Source of the DNA: UBA5951 sp009936885
GTDB lineage: Bacteria > Pseudomonadota > Alphaproteobacteria > Puniceispirillales > Puniceispirillaceae
Direction: 5' to 3'
Length of the DNA: 64,000 nucleotides
Assembly: GCA_937996625.1 (NCBI GenBank)
Contig: CALKVA010000007.1
Location: 59,094 to 123,093 of the forward strand
Made by a program: the position numbers and the translations under genes. The notes below the pieces were generated by a model that did no database searches, was not told the DNA's origin, and worked only from the letters and a program-made list of their open reading frames with translations. Shown here piece after piece: positions 53,478 through 62,041 of the stretch; position 1 is the stretch's first letter, and every line of letters starts with the position of its first letter.

Positions 53478-54863
53478 ATGCTAACAATCATTGCAGTAAG
53501 CGTTATATTTCTTGGCCTCTTATTTTATTTTGTAGGTACAAATAAAATTACCCGTATCTGTGATGTGGCCGGAATAAGACCTCATTCTATTTTTATGTAT
53601 CATGGCAGTTTCCCGGCTATTTTAGCCATTGCGCCTCCTCTTATTCTGTTAAGCCTTTGGGTTGTTGCTGACGATATCGTTTTTAACACAATGATTAAGG
53701 CGCGATTTCCCGAAGGGCTAGAAGTCGAAGGGCGTCAGACTATCCTTATTCTGCTTGCACAAATTCGTAATATAGCGGAAGGCATTATTGTAGGTCAGCC
53801 AGATGACTGGATAATTCGTTTGGCTGAAAACCTCTCAAATTGGCGCAATACTTCAGATACCATTATTGCTGGAATTACAGTTGGGCTATCGGTTATTTGC
53901 GGTCTGTTTGGCATTAGCCGTGTGAAGCCTGAATTCAGAGCCAGAAACGCAGTAGAAGCTCTTTTACTAACAGGGCTTGGTGTTTGTTCTCTAATTGCTA
54001 TTATAACAACTATTGGGATCGTATTTTCTGTAATATTTGAATCCATTCGTTTTTTTAAACTTGTTCCCCCACTTGAATTTTTAACAGGCACTGTCTGGAA
54101 CCCAGAATTTGAGGGCGCGGCTCGCGCTGGCTCAGGCCAAGAAGGTATGTCTGCATACGGGTCTATCCCATTATTTGTGGGAACGTTTTTAATATCCATG
54201 ATTGCGCTTAGTGTATCTGTGCCTGTCGGATTATTCTCAGCCATTTACCTTTCAGAATATGCAAGCAAGCGTGTAAGAGGGATCGTAAAACCTTTGCTTG
54301 AGATTCTGGCAGGCGTACCAACTGTTGTTTATGGATTTTTTGCAGCATTGAGCGTTGCCCCTTTCTTTCGCGAAACAGGAGGGATGTTTGGCCTTGATGT
54401 AGCGTCCGAATCTGCCTTAGCGGCAGGCTTTGTAATGGGCATTATGATTATTCCATTTGTGTCCTCCTTGTCTGATGATGTAATTAGTGCTGTTCCGCAA
54501 TCTTTAAGAGACGCAGCATTTGGACTTGGCTCTACCAAAAGCGAAGCTATCAAAAAAGTAGTTCTTCCTGCGGCGCTTCCAGGGATTGTTGCGAGCATCA
54601 TTTTAGCTGTATCACGCGCTGTTGGCGAGACGATGATAGTTGTGATGGCAGCTGGACTGGCCGCAAATTTATCTCTTAATCCGCTTGATGCAGTCACGAC
54701 TGTGACTGCCCAAATCGTTACTATATTGGTTGGCGATCAAGAATTTGAGTCAGCAAAAACATTATCTGCTTTTGCACTTGCGCTTACGCTTATCGTTATC
54801 ACACTTGTTCTTAATTTCTTTGCGCTGCAAATCGTAAAGAAGTACCGAGAACAATATGATTGA
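53478..54863 (+). CDS. pstC: Phosphate ABC transporter permease, PstC
   Basis: A 461-residue permease. Extra N-terminal helices and a loop (about 1-150) precede the BPD_transp_1 domain. Landmarks: SMIALSVSVPVGLFSAIYLSEYA, LLEILAGVPTVVYGFFAA, and the EAA-loop segment SLRDAAFGLGSTKSEAIKKVVLPAALPGI. Pairs with PstA to form the phosphate channel. The long N-terminal portion is usual in alphaproteobacteria. GGGG precedes the ATG. Confidence 0.94.
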   Translation: MLTIIAVSVIFLGLLFYFVGTNKITRICDVAGIRPHSIFMYHGSFPAILAIAPPLILLSLWVVADDIVFNTMIKARFPEGLEVEGRQTILILLAQIRNIAEGIIVGQPDDWIIRLAENLSNWRNTSDTIIAGITVGLSVICGLFGISRVKPEFRARNAVEALLLTGLGVCSLIAIITTIGIVFSVIFESIRFFKLVPPLEFLTGTVWNPEFEGAARAGSGQEGMSAYGSIPLFVGTFLISMIALSVSVPVGLFSAIYLSEYASKRVRGIVKPLLEILAGVPTVVYGFFAALSVAPFFRETGGMFGLDVASESALAAGFVMGIMIIPFVSSLSDDVISAVPQSLRDAAFGLGSTKSEAIKKVVLPAALPGIVASIILAVSRAVGETMIVVMAAGLAANLSLNPLDAVTTVTAQIVTILVGDQEFESAKTLSAFALALTLIVITLVLNFFALQIVKKYREQYD

Positions 54864-54876
54864 TAGGATTTAAAGA

Positions 54877-56157
54877 ATGCCGCTTACAAAGACAGAACAG
54901 ATAGTAAATGCCAGCCTCAAATCCAGACGAAAGAAAGAGCGTGCTTTTCAGCTGTTTGGTATTGCTGCAATTGCATTAGCGCTATTCTTTCTAGTAACGC
55001 TGATGGGATCTATCTTATCAAAAGGTATCCCCGGCTTTTTTCAGTATTATATTACACTTGAAATCGAATTAGACAGAGAACGTCTTGACCCGCTAGGCGA
55101 TTTATCAGAGCAATCTTTGTTTGACGGACAGGCTAAGAAAATTATTGAAGAGGTTGTACTAGAGAAGACAGGCGCAAAATCAAGAAAAGAGAGAAAAGCA
55201 GCTCGTAAGCTGCTATCAAACGGCTCTGACACTAGATTGACGGCGTTTGTGCGCGCAAACCCGTCTCTGTTAAATAGCACACAGAAGGTTAAATTTGCCC
55301 TTGATGATGATGCGGACTCTTATTTCCGCGGATTTGTTAAAAAAGAAACACCAGAACAGCAAAGACGACTATCTAACATTCAAATAGAATATCTAGATAA
55401 GATGAATGAAGATGGACTTATCTCCCATGAGATATCTGACTATTTATTCTTTGGAAGCGCATCACGTAATGCAGAAATGGCGGGCATCAAAGGAGCGGCA
55501 ATTGGTTCTGTATTAACCTTGCTGGTATGTTTCGTAATTGCTTTTCCAATAGGGGTTGCAACGGCTGTGTATTTAGAAGAATTCGCACCAAAAAATAAAA
55601 TCACAGAAATAATAGAGATAAACATAAATAATCTGGCTGCTGTGCCTTCAGTTGTATTTGGAATTCTTGGTCTGGCCATTTTTATTAATCTTTTTGGATT
55701 GCCGCGCTCAATACCGCTGGTTGGCGGGATGGTGCTAGCATTAATGACCTTACCCACAATTATTATATCAAGTCGCGCAGCGATAAAGGCGGTCCCGCCT
55801 AGTATACGTGATGGCGCGCTTGGTGTTGGTGCCTCAAAAGTCCAAGCAACGATGCACCATGTAGTGCCACTTGCAATCCCCGGTATGCTAACAGGAACAA
55901 TTATTGGAATGGCTCAAGCCCTCGGTGAGACTGCTCCATTATTAATGATTGGAATGGTTGCTTTTATCGTGGATATCCCAGGGTCCGTAACAGAACCTGG
56001 AACAGTTCTTCCAGTTCAGATATTTATGTGGGCTGATTTTGCAGAGCGAATGTTTGTCCAGAAAACAAGCTCCGCTATTATTATTTTGTTATTATTTTTA
56101 ATATTAATGAATGGAGGGGCGATTTGGCTACGCAAGAAACTAGAACGCCGTTGGTAA
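54877..56157 (+). CDS. pstA: Phosphate ABC transporter permease, PstA
   Basis: A 426-residue permease with one N-terminal helix, a long charged insertion (about 60-200; the alphaproteobacterial DUF3333-type region) and the transport domain. Landmarks: FPIGVATAVYLEEFAPKN, NLAAVPSVVFGILGLAIF, and the EAA loop SIRDGALGVGASKVQATMHHVVPLAIPGM. Start 13 bp after pstC, in the same operon. Confidence 0.94.
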   Translation: MPLTKTEQIVNASLKSRRKKERAFQLFGIAAIALALFFLVTLMGSILSKGIPGFFQYYITLEIELDRERLDPLGDLSEQSLFDGQAKKIIEEVVLEKTGAKSRKERKAARKLLSNGSDTRLTAFVRANPSLLNSTQKVKFALDDDADSYFRGFVKKETPEQQRRLSNIQIEYLDKMNEDGLISHEISDYLFFGSASRNAEMAGIKGAAIGSVLTLLVCFVIAFPIGVATAVYLEEFAPKNKITEIIEININNLAAVPSVVFGILGLAIFINLFGLPRSIPLVGGMVLALMTLPTIIISSRAAIKAVPPSIRDGALGVGASKVQATMHHVVPLAIPGMLTGTIIGMAQALGETAPLLMIGMVAFIVDIPGSVTEPGTVLPVQIFMWADFAERMFVQKTSSAIIILLLFLILMNGGAIWLRKKLERRW

Positions 56158-56187
56158 TATCGCCGTTAGTAATTTTAGGGGAAACAC

Positions 56188-56958
56188 ATGACTGACATTG
56201 TTGAAACAATTGTAAATTGCGACGGTGTATCTGTCTTTTACGGCGAGAATAGAGCTATAAACAATATCAGCATTGATATTGAAAAACAGTCCATAACAGC
56301 CTTTATTGGACCGTCTGGTTGCGGCAAATCCACCTTTCTTCGCACCATCAACCGCATGAATGACACGATTGAGGGCTGCCATATTGAAGGCCGTGTTACT
56401 GTTGACGGACAAGATATTTATGATGCATCTGTAGATGTAGTGCCATTAAGAGCCAAAGTTGGTATGGTATTTCAGAAACCAAACCCATTTCCAAAAACAA
56501 TTTATGAGAATGTTGCTTATGGGCCGCGCATTCATGGGCTTGCAAAAATCAAGTCTCAGCTTGATGATATTGTTGAAAAGGCCCTAACAGGCGCTGGTTT
56601 ATGGACTGAGGTAAGAGACCGTCTTCAAGATTCTGGCACAAGCTTATCTGGTGGTCAGCAACAGCGTTTATGTATTGCTAGAACCATAGCCGTAGAGCCA
56701 CAAATTATCCTTATGGATGAGCCATGTTCGGCACTAGACCCTATAGCAACTTCAAAGATTGAAGCTCTAATGTCAGAGCTATCAAACGAATATACGATTA
56801 TTATTGTTACACACTCGATGCAGCAAGCAGCAAGAGTATCTCAGAAAACAGCCTATTTTCATCTTGGTAATTTGATTGAATATGGGGATACTAAGGAAAT
56901 TTTCGTTCGCCCGAAAGACCCACAAACAGAAGCTTATATTTCTGGCAAGATCGGTTAG
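56188..56958 (+). CDS. pstB: Phosphate ABC transporter ATP-binding protein, PstB
   Basis: A 256-residue ATPase. Walker A GPSGCGKST (about 42-50), signature LSGGQQQRLCIAR near 156, Walker B IILMDEPCSALDPIA and the His switch VTHSM. PstB-specific QKPNPFPKTIYENVAYGPRIHG is present. It powers phosphate import with PstC and PstA. Confidence 0.97.
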   Translation: MTDIVETIVNCDGVSVFYGENRAINNISIDIEKQSITAFIGPSGCGKSTFLRTINRMNDTIEGCHIEGRVTVDGQDIYDASVDVVPLRAKVGMVFQKPNPFPKTIYENVAYGPRIHGLAKIKSQLDDIVEKALTGAGLWTEVRDRLQDSGTSLSGGQQQRLCIARTIAVEPQIILMDEPCSALDPIATSKIEALMSELSNEYTIIIVTHSMQQAARVSQKTAYFHLGNLIEYGDTKEIFVRPKDPQTEAYISGKIG

Positions 56959-56967
56959 GATTGATAA

Positions 56968-57654
56968 ATGACACAAGAACATATAAACGCAGCGTTTGAT
57001 GAGGATTTAGACCAGCTTGATAAGTTGATAACTACTATGGGCAATCTTGCCCTTAGCCAGTTTATCGCAGTTATTGATGGGCTATCCGATGAAAGCGTAG
57101 AGCTTAAAAGTCTTATCTCTAACGATAAGAAAATCGATGAATTAGAAACTGAAATTTATAATAAAACAGTGGAAATTATTGCAATTAGATCCCCTCAGGC
57201 TAATGATCTGCGGCGTATTATAACGGCACCCAAAATTGCCTCTTTTCTCGAGAGAATAGGCGATTATTCCAAAAACATCATTAAGCGACGCAGCATGATG
57301 ATGGTTGAAGATAGCGATTTGGTTATTTTACAAAAGCTTAATGGTATCTCTGGAATAGCGCGTGAATTATTAGTTGATGTTCTAGATTCGCTTGCGCGCC
57401 TTGATGCTAGCAAAGCAAGATTGGTGTGGGAGGGAGATGTAGAACTAGATGCACAACATAGCATTGTCTATAAAAGGATTTATCGACGTATGGTGGAAAA
57501 AGGCTCCAGCCCTGCTGAAATTAATGCGCTGTTTATTGCCAAAAATATAGAGCGCATTGGTGATTACTGCACAAGTATTGCAGAACAGATATATTTTATA
57601 GTAAATGGCGAAATGCTGGATGAAAAGCGCCCAAAGGCCAATAATATCCTATAA
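56968..57654 (+). CDS. phoU: Phosphate transport system accessory protein, PhoU
   Basis: A 228-residue all-helical protein with two PhoU repeats. Acidic metal-contact segments DKKIDELETEIYNKTVEI (about 50-67) and IGDYCTSIAEQIYF (near 193) are typical, as is APKIASFLERIGDYSKNI. It lets PstSCAB signal phosphate status to PhoR. It closes the operon, 9 bp after pstB. Confidence 0.95.
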   Translation: MTQEHINAAFDEDLDQLDKLITTMGNLALSQFIAVIDGLSDESVELKSLISNDKKIDELETEIYNKTVEIIAIRSPQANDLRRIITAPKIASFLERIGDYSKNIIKRRSMMMVEDSDLVILQKLNGISGIARELLVDVLDSLARLDASKARLVWEGDVELDAQHSIVYKRIYRRMVEKGSSPAEINALFIAKNIERIGDYCTSIAEQIYFIVNGEMLDEKRPKANNIL

Positions 57655-57956
57655 GGGAATATTCTAAAAATAAAGAGTATGTTTTTACTTTTTCTATTTA
57701 GGTGAGCTATAATCCGCCTCTAAAAGAAAAGACGACCCGAAAATGGCCGCCTTCTTTTCCACATTCACCACTCGCAAAATAAACATCCTGATATTATTTG
57801 TTACATATTTTCTTAATAATTCCTTGATAGACAATTTAGAGTTTTAGACAGGTGGTAGAAAGTTAAGGAAGCGGATTAAAACTTTAATATAAAAGGAACT
57901 TCATTTTGTTATAGTAAATTTTTGTTAATGCAATACTACATATAAACTTTAGTCTA
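57655..57956. other. Intergenic region between phoU and an alpha/beta hydrolase
   Basis: A 300-bp AT-rich spacer between convergent genes. A hairpin with two A-C mismatches around 57725-57757 may be a decayed terminator for the pst operon. No open frame or RNA gene was seen. Confidence 0.4.
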
Positions 57957-58751
57957 TTAATTATTTGCGAACCAATTATCTAATATCGCTATAGCTTTTT
58001 CATACTCTTCTACTAAAAGAAAATGACTTGAATTTTCAAAAATAGCCAGTTCTGAATTTGGAATATTATCTTTCATCTCATAGGCACACTCAATTGAGCA
58101 AATAGGGTCAAAAAGTCCTGCCATGATAAGGGTTGGGCATATAATTGAAGATAATTGATCTCTAAAATCATGCGCAAGAGCAGTATCATTTAAGTAAAAA
58201 TATGATTCTTTGCTTCTATTTTCATCACCAACAATTTCTTCCACTGCCTTTACAACTTTTGGATTATTATTGAAAAATTTGGGGGAAAAAAATAGGTGCG
58301 CCGAATGTTTTGCCCATTCTGTCCAGTTATCACGCCAATGCAATATTTCCTTCATATTTTTTAGTATTCTTGTTCCAATGTTATCAACTTTTGCAGCCGA
58401 TGCAGAGATAACGAGAGACTTTACCATTTCTGGCCTAGATTTTGCCATTTGCTGGCCAATAAACCCCCCGAGTGAGCGACCCACAATATGAGCCTCTTTT
58501 ATAGAGAGATTTTCCATCACCTCTATCATTGTATTAGCTAAGTCAAGCGTCGAACACGGTTTTGTGACTGGAGAGCTATCTCCTGACCCTGGGTTATCTA
58601 TTGCTATTACTCGATATTTACTTTTAAAATAGGCTATTTGGTTCAACCAAGCTTTGTGGTCGCCCGCCAGCCCATGTATCAGAAACAGCGGGAATCCATC
58701 ACCCTCATCTATGTAAAAAATATCATAGTTCGAAGTTTTTGTAATAGGCAT
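57957..58751 (-). CDS. Alpha/beta hydrolase
   Basis: A 264-residue alpha/beta hydrolase fold. LFLIHGLAG supplies the oxyanion HG (about 26-27), VGRSLGG the nucleophile elbow (Ser93), LIMAGLFDPICS the acid and NSSHFLLVEE the catalytic His. There is no export signal or lid-type insertion. Closest in appearance to esterases and 3-oxoadipate enol-lactonase-like enzymes; substrate unknown. It marks the left border of an accessory-looking region. Confidence 0.88.
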   Translation of the reverse strand: MPITKTSNYDIFYIDEGDGFPLFLIHGLAGDHKAWLNQIAYFKSKYRVIAIDNPGSGDSSPVTKPCSTLDLANTMIEVMENLSIKEAHIVGRSLGGFIGQQMAKSRPEMVKSLVISASAAKVDNIGTRILKNMKEILHWRDNWTEWAKHSAHLFFSPKFFNNNPKVVKAVEEIVGDENRSKESYFYLNDTALAHDFRDQLSSIICPTLIMAGLFDPICSIECAYEMKDNIPNSELAIFENSSHFLLVEEYEKAIAILDNWFANN

Positions 58752-59178
58752 TTTATCATCTTTCTTAGCTTGGCTAAAAATGCACTTGTTTCAGGTCATT
58801 CTCTTTAACATATTTGTTTAACGATTTTTATAAAAAGCTTTTAAAAACAAATAAATTTACGCAGCAATGGGGTAAAAAACGATTTTCACCATAATATATA
58901 TGCGTTTATCAAGTTTAATAGTGGATGGCTTTTGACAACCGAAGCACAATAGGGTTGTCTAAAAAGAAATGAAGCCGACTCAAATTTCTGACTTTAATAT
59001 TGCAAACATTTTGCTCGAAAAACATTCATACTTTTTTTTGAGACTATTTGCATTTACTGAAATGGTTGGGGGTGTATTCTTAAATAGTTATCTAGGAGGA
59101 TCTAGCCTAACCTCAGGAGCAGTTTTTTGCCCAATTGCTGGACAAAGTGCAGCATTTTACTCCAAATAAGTATATATA
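58752..59178. other. Intergenic stretch left of the tRNA fragment
   Basis: Mostly AT-rich. An inverted repeat GACAACC (58934-58940) and GGTTGTC (58953-58959) precedes a short ATG frame (58970-59169, 66 codons) with hydrophobic character and no recognised family. I do not call that frame a gene. Confidence 0.4.
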
Positions 59179-59206
59179 TGGCGGAGGAACGGAACTTCGA
59201 ACTCCC
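59179..59206 (-). pseudogene. 3' fragment of a tRNA-Ser gene (attachment-site scar)
   Basis: Read on the minus strand, this 28-bp segment ends in CCTCCGCCA, the usual acceptor end with encoded CCA of bacterial tRNA-Ser. It is preceded by a T arm with the TTCGAA loop and a stem with 4 of 5 pairs. No anticodon or D arm lies upstream, so it is only the 3' part. Integrases of the tyrosine type commonly leave such duplicated tRNA ends at att sites. The neighbouring TGGGGT-like repeats support that view. Confidence 0.55.
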
Positions 59207-59235
59207 TCTTAACCATATGTTTTTAATTACTTTTT

Positions 59236-59276
59236 TAAAGTGGGGCCTTAGCCACCCCACAATTTACCCCACAAAA
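59236..59276. repeat. TGGGG/CCCCA repeat cluster next to the tRNA fragment
   Basis: GTGGGG and CCCCAC form an inverted repeat around CCTTAGCCA (about 59239-59259), and another ACCCCAC lies about 10 bp further on. Repeated TGGGG(T/C)A sites of this sort are typical arm sites beside tRNA-targeted integrases; no integrase gene is present. Confidence 0.45.
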
Positions 59277-59320
59277 TAATTAAGAAATACTATTCTTTAA
59301 TCACCTAGTTTTTTCATTTG

Positions 59321-59399
59321 GGGGTTAATGGACCAGTTTGCTACTCTGCTTTGACATTTAAGATAGGGGGTGGGGTATATAGTTGCACTTTCTGCGGCT
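59321..59399 (+). repeat. Imperfect 79-bp direct repeat, left copy
   Basis: Begins GGGGTTAATGGACCAGTTTG and includes AGATAGGGGGTGGG, TATATAGTTGC and TCTGCGGCT. By eye about 80-85 percent identical, with one single-base gap, to 60711-60788 in the same orientation. The two copies flank the EamA gene and the truncated gene. Confidence 0.8.
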
Positions 59400-59473
59400 G
59401 TTGCATCCTTATCCATCGGCTATTAGCTGGATAGTGTTTGACATATGTTTACGCTTGCTTAACGGTATCAATT

Positions 59474-60436
59474 ATGACGAACAACTATATCAGAACAGCA
59501 CTTCAAAAGGCCCTTCCATGGGCTTTTCTCCTTGTTATGGGGACTGCGTGGGGATTGTCTTTTTCTCTTGGCAAGCTTGCTGTTGAAAATGGCGCGAAGC
59601 CCTTTGGTATAGCTCAGTTTCAGGCGATGTTTGCTGGTATTTTGCTGCTATTTATTACCGTCATTCGCAGAAAATCAATTCAGGATATGAAAGATAAGCT
59701 GGGCTTTATCTTTTGTGTCGCTTTGCTAGGAGCCGCAATCCCTAGCGTTTTGTTTTATTTTGCGGCACCGCATGTTCCGGCTGGAGTGTTGTCGATAACA
59801 GTTGCACTCATCCCTCTGATGACCTACGGGTTTTCTATCCCGCTCAAGCTAGAGACATTTTCTATTATGCGCGTTGTGGGTCTAGTTTTTGGCATAATTG
59901 CGATTTGCTTAATTGCCCTGCCGGATAACAGTTTGCCTAACCCGGCTGCACTTCCCTGGATATTTATCGCATGCATTAGCGCGCTTTGTTTTGCTGTTGA
60001 GAATATAATTCTGGGGTTCAAATCGGCACTCACTGTCGGGCCGATAAGACTGGCAATGGGTATGAATCTGATGGCAGCGGTAGCATTGCTGCCGGTCACT
60101 ATTCTGACAGACAGCCTTTTCAGTCCAAGCTTCCCGCCTCAAATCGTTGATTATGCGGTAATCGGATTAGGTCTGATAACTGTGGTGGCTTATACGATGT
60201 TTGTTTTATCTGTTGCACTTTTTGGGTCTGTCTTTTCCAGTCAGGTTGGATATGTCGTAACCTTAAGCGGCGTATTTTGGGGAATGCTCATTTTTGGAGA
60301 AAATCCGTCTGTTTGGGTCTGGTTATCGCTGCTTGCCATGATTGTCGGGCTCGTCCTTGTGACCCCCAGAAAAAAAACAAACACGAGCAGTGTGGTTAGC
60401 TCACCTGATAGGCCACGTAGATCAGAAGAGCAATAA
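59474..60436 (+). CDS. EamA-family (DMT) exporter, probably acquired
   Basis: About 320 residues with ten hydrophobic helices in two EamA repeats. The first repeat starts ALPWAFLLVMGTAWGLSFSLGKLAV, with VPAGVLSITVALIPLMTYGFSIPL in the first half. The second repeat contains QVGYVVTLSGVFWGMLIFGENPSVWVW. It is a presumed metabolite or drug exporter of unknown substrate. The frame can be extended to a TTG at 59438, but the ATG at 59474 fits the family. Codon use is visibly more GC-rich than its neighbours, and it lies between two direct repeats, consistent with horizontal acquisition. Confidence 0.88.
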   Translation: MTNNYIRTALQKALPWAFLLVMGTAWGLSFSLGKLAVENGAKPFGIAQFQAMFAGILLLFITVIRRKSIQDMKDKLGFIFCVALLGAAIPSVLFYFAAPHVPAGVLSITVALIPLMTYGFSIPLKLETFSIMRVVGLVFGIIAICLIALPDNSLPNPAALPWIFIACISALCFAVENIILGFKSALTVGPIRLAMGMNLMAAVALLPVTILTDSLFSPSFPPQIVDYAVIGLGLITVVAYTMFVLSVALFGSVFSSQVGYVVTLSGVFWGMLIFGENPSVWVWLSLLAMIVGLVLVTPRKKTNTSSVVSSPDRPRRSEEQ

Positions 60437-60587
60437 TAACCAACTTACCATAGTCTAAGTCGAAGGCTGCACCTTCCCCGAAGTTAACTTCAAAGGCTTT
60501 ATTCTCAGCATCTTTTACTTGCGTTGGCGATGAGGCTGGTACCTTGGCTTCGGTTGGAGATTTTTTTGCTGTTTTCTTTGTCGGAGC
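60396..60587 (-). pseudogene. 3' fragment of a membrane protein gene
   Basis: A minus-strand frame of 63 sense codons ends with TAA at 60396-60398 and is cut by an in-frame TAA at 60588-60590 with no start codon. It encodes a Lys/Pro/Ala-rich linker (APTKKTAKKSPTEAKVPASS) followed by a C-terminal transmembrane helix (LVIIALLIYVAYQVS). The composition is that of a real protein tail, and base use matches the EamA gene rather than the surrounding AT-rich DNA. It overlaps the EamA 3' end by 41 bp, so the two were convergent neighbours in the donor. The parent family is not recognised. Confidence 0.6.
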
Positions 60588-60710
60588 TTATACAATTTTT
60601 TGATTTCCTATGCTTTGAAATAAAAAATATAAAGTTTCGACAACTTAGAATAACTAAACCTTTATGTGTATAAAGTATTCCAACAATAACACCTCTCTAA
60701 ACTTGAAACA
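60588..60710. other. AT-rich junction right of the acquired block
   Basis: Base composition drops abruptly to AT-rich at about 60588, where the truncated gene ends, marking a recombination junction. No open frame was seen. Confidence 0.4.
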
Positions 60711-60788
60711 GGGGTTACTGGACCAGTTTGCTAATTAGTTTTGATTTTTAGATAGGGGGTGGGATATATGGTTGCCCAGTCTGCGGCT
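60711..60788 (+). repeat. Imperfect 78-bp direct repeat, right copy
   Basis: Starts GGGGTTACTGGACCAGTTTG and contains AGATAGGGGGTGGG, ATATATGGTTGC and TCTGCGGCT. It is the partner of 59321-59399 and is followed by CGGACCGCGGACC at 60791-60803. Confidence 0.8.
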
Positions 60789-60885
60789 CTCGGACCGCGG
60801 ACCTTTGATGTACTTACTACTTTAATCAGAAGCAAATTTGTTTTGAGATGCATATTTCTATTTTGACAATCATAAAGTCGGTGAA

Positions 60886-62022
60886 TTACGCGAACACATA
60901 TTTTTTTAAATCTGGAAGTTGTTTGTCAAAGAAAACTTTTTCTGCAATTTCATCATGGTCCAAACCAAAGACCACCTCAATACATGCTGCGCATATTGAC
61001 CTGTAATCAATAGTGGCTTTTAAATCACGGTCGTCGTGAAGTTTCTTAAGTCCTGGCCAATCTGCAATAATAGACGGATTTGTAACAAGTCCTCCAGCTA
61101 ATAATGCAGCCGTTCCATAACCATGCTCGGTGCCATGGGCACCATTGGATTTTACAGTTCTTCCAAATTCAGTCAATGTTAAAACTATAGTGTCATCCCA
61201 CTTAGGACCAAGACCCTGCCTAAACTGTTCAATAACTCCATCAACTTCTTTGGAGAGGGTTTTCATTTTTTCCAATTGATTACTGTGTGTGTCATATCCC
61301 GGTATGGTTATTATAGCTGCGTCTGGACCATTTTCATAAGACATCTCGTTCCCTGCATAACTAGCAAGTTCTCTAGAGGTTCTTCCTCTCAAAGATACGG
61401 TCGTATTAACCGAACCTTCTTTTTCTAAATATCTATGTCTTAATTTCTTTAAATTAGATTGAATTGGTCCAGCATGAAGTTCTCCAAGTTGTTCTAGAAA
61501 TTCACTATTTCGCTCAAGTTGGAAAGATTCAATTAAGCTAGGCATATAGTTAGTAACATTATTTGGACCTCTAACGAGAAGGGGAATGTCGAGTGATAGC
61601 GTTGTAAGGTTGTTTTTGAAAAGTCCCATTGCACGGCCTAACCATCCAGTATCATACTCGAAGGGCTTGCCTCCACCCTGCATAACATTTTGTCCCTCAA
61701 AATGTGACCGTTTTGTGTATGGGAAATTAGTAGCATGAATAACAGCAGCTTGACCTTTAGACATTAAGGTTGAGAAGTTCTTCAGAGAACTATGAAGTGC
61801 AAAATCAGAATCAATTTCAATGTTTTCGTCGGTAATTAAATCTTTTCTCATGTCAAAAAGACTGTTGTCAGAATGAGGGATAACAAGGCTTAAACCATCA
61901 GCACCACCCTGAAGCTGGATAACAATAATTTTTTTCTTAGGAGTGGAGGCGAAAAGTGGCTTACTTGAGCTACCCGCTATTAAAGTTATTGAACTACCTT
62001 TTAAGAATGTTCTTCTATCCAT
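60886..62022 (-). CDS. DUF1501 family protein with Tat signal
   Basis: About 378 residues. The twin-arginine signal (MDRRTFLKGSSITLIAGSS) points to export in folded form. Family features: KIIVIQLQGGADGLSLVIPH (about 26-45, sulfatase-like metal-site start), RSHFEGQNVMQGG, IPGYDTHSNQL and VLTLTEFGRTVKSNGAHGTEHGYG. It is the usual partner of DUF1800 proteins; the catalytic role is not established. The start at 62022 is preferred over 62049, because the Tat motif sits at the N-terminus and AAGAGA lies 7 bases upstream. Confidence 0.9.
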   Translation of the reverse strand: MDRRTFLKGSSITLIAGSSSKPLFASTPKKKIIVIQLQGGADGLSLVIPHSDNSLFDMRKDLITDENIEIDSDFALHSSLKNFSTLMSKGQAAVIHATNFPYTKRSHFEGQNVMQGGGKPFEYDTGWLGRAMGLFKNNLTTLSLDIPLLVRGPNNVTNYMPSLIESFQLERNSEFLEQLGELHAGPIQSNLKKLRHRYLEKEGSVNTTVSLRGRTSRELASYAGNEMSYENGPDAAIITIPGYDTHSNQLEKMKTLSKEVDGVIEQFRQGLGPKWDDTIVLTLTEFGRTVKSNGAHGTEHGYGTAALLAGGLVTNPSIIADWPGLKKLHDDRDLKATIDYRSICAACIEVVFGLDHDEIAEKVFFDKQLPDLKKYVFA

Positions 62023-62041
62023 AATAAATCTCTTATAATTT

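Noticed and set aside
57725..57757. Intrinsic terminator of the pst operon
   Set aside because: The stem needs two A-C mismatches and the T run is short, so it is at best a decayed terminator.
58970..59169. Small protein gene (66 codons) left of the tRNA fragment
   Set aside because: No ribosome binding site of note, no recognised family and hydrophobic but irregular composition; it sits in non-coding-looking DNA.
59179..59206. Complete tRNA-Ser gene
   Set aside because: Only the 3' end and T arm can be read; there is no anticodon or D arm in the preceding minus-strand sequence.
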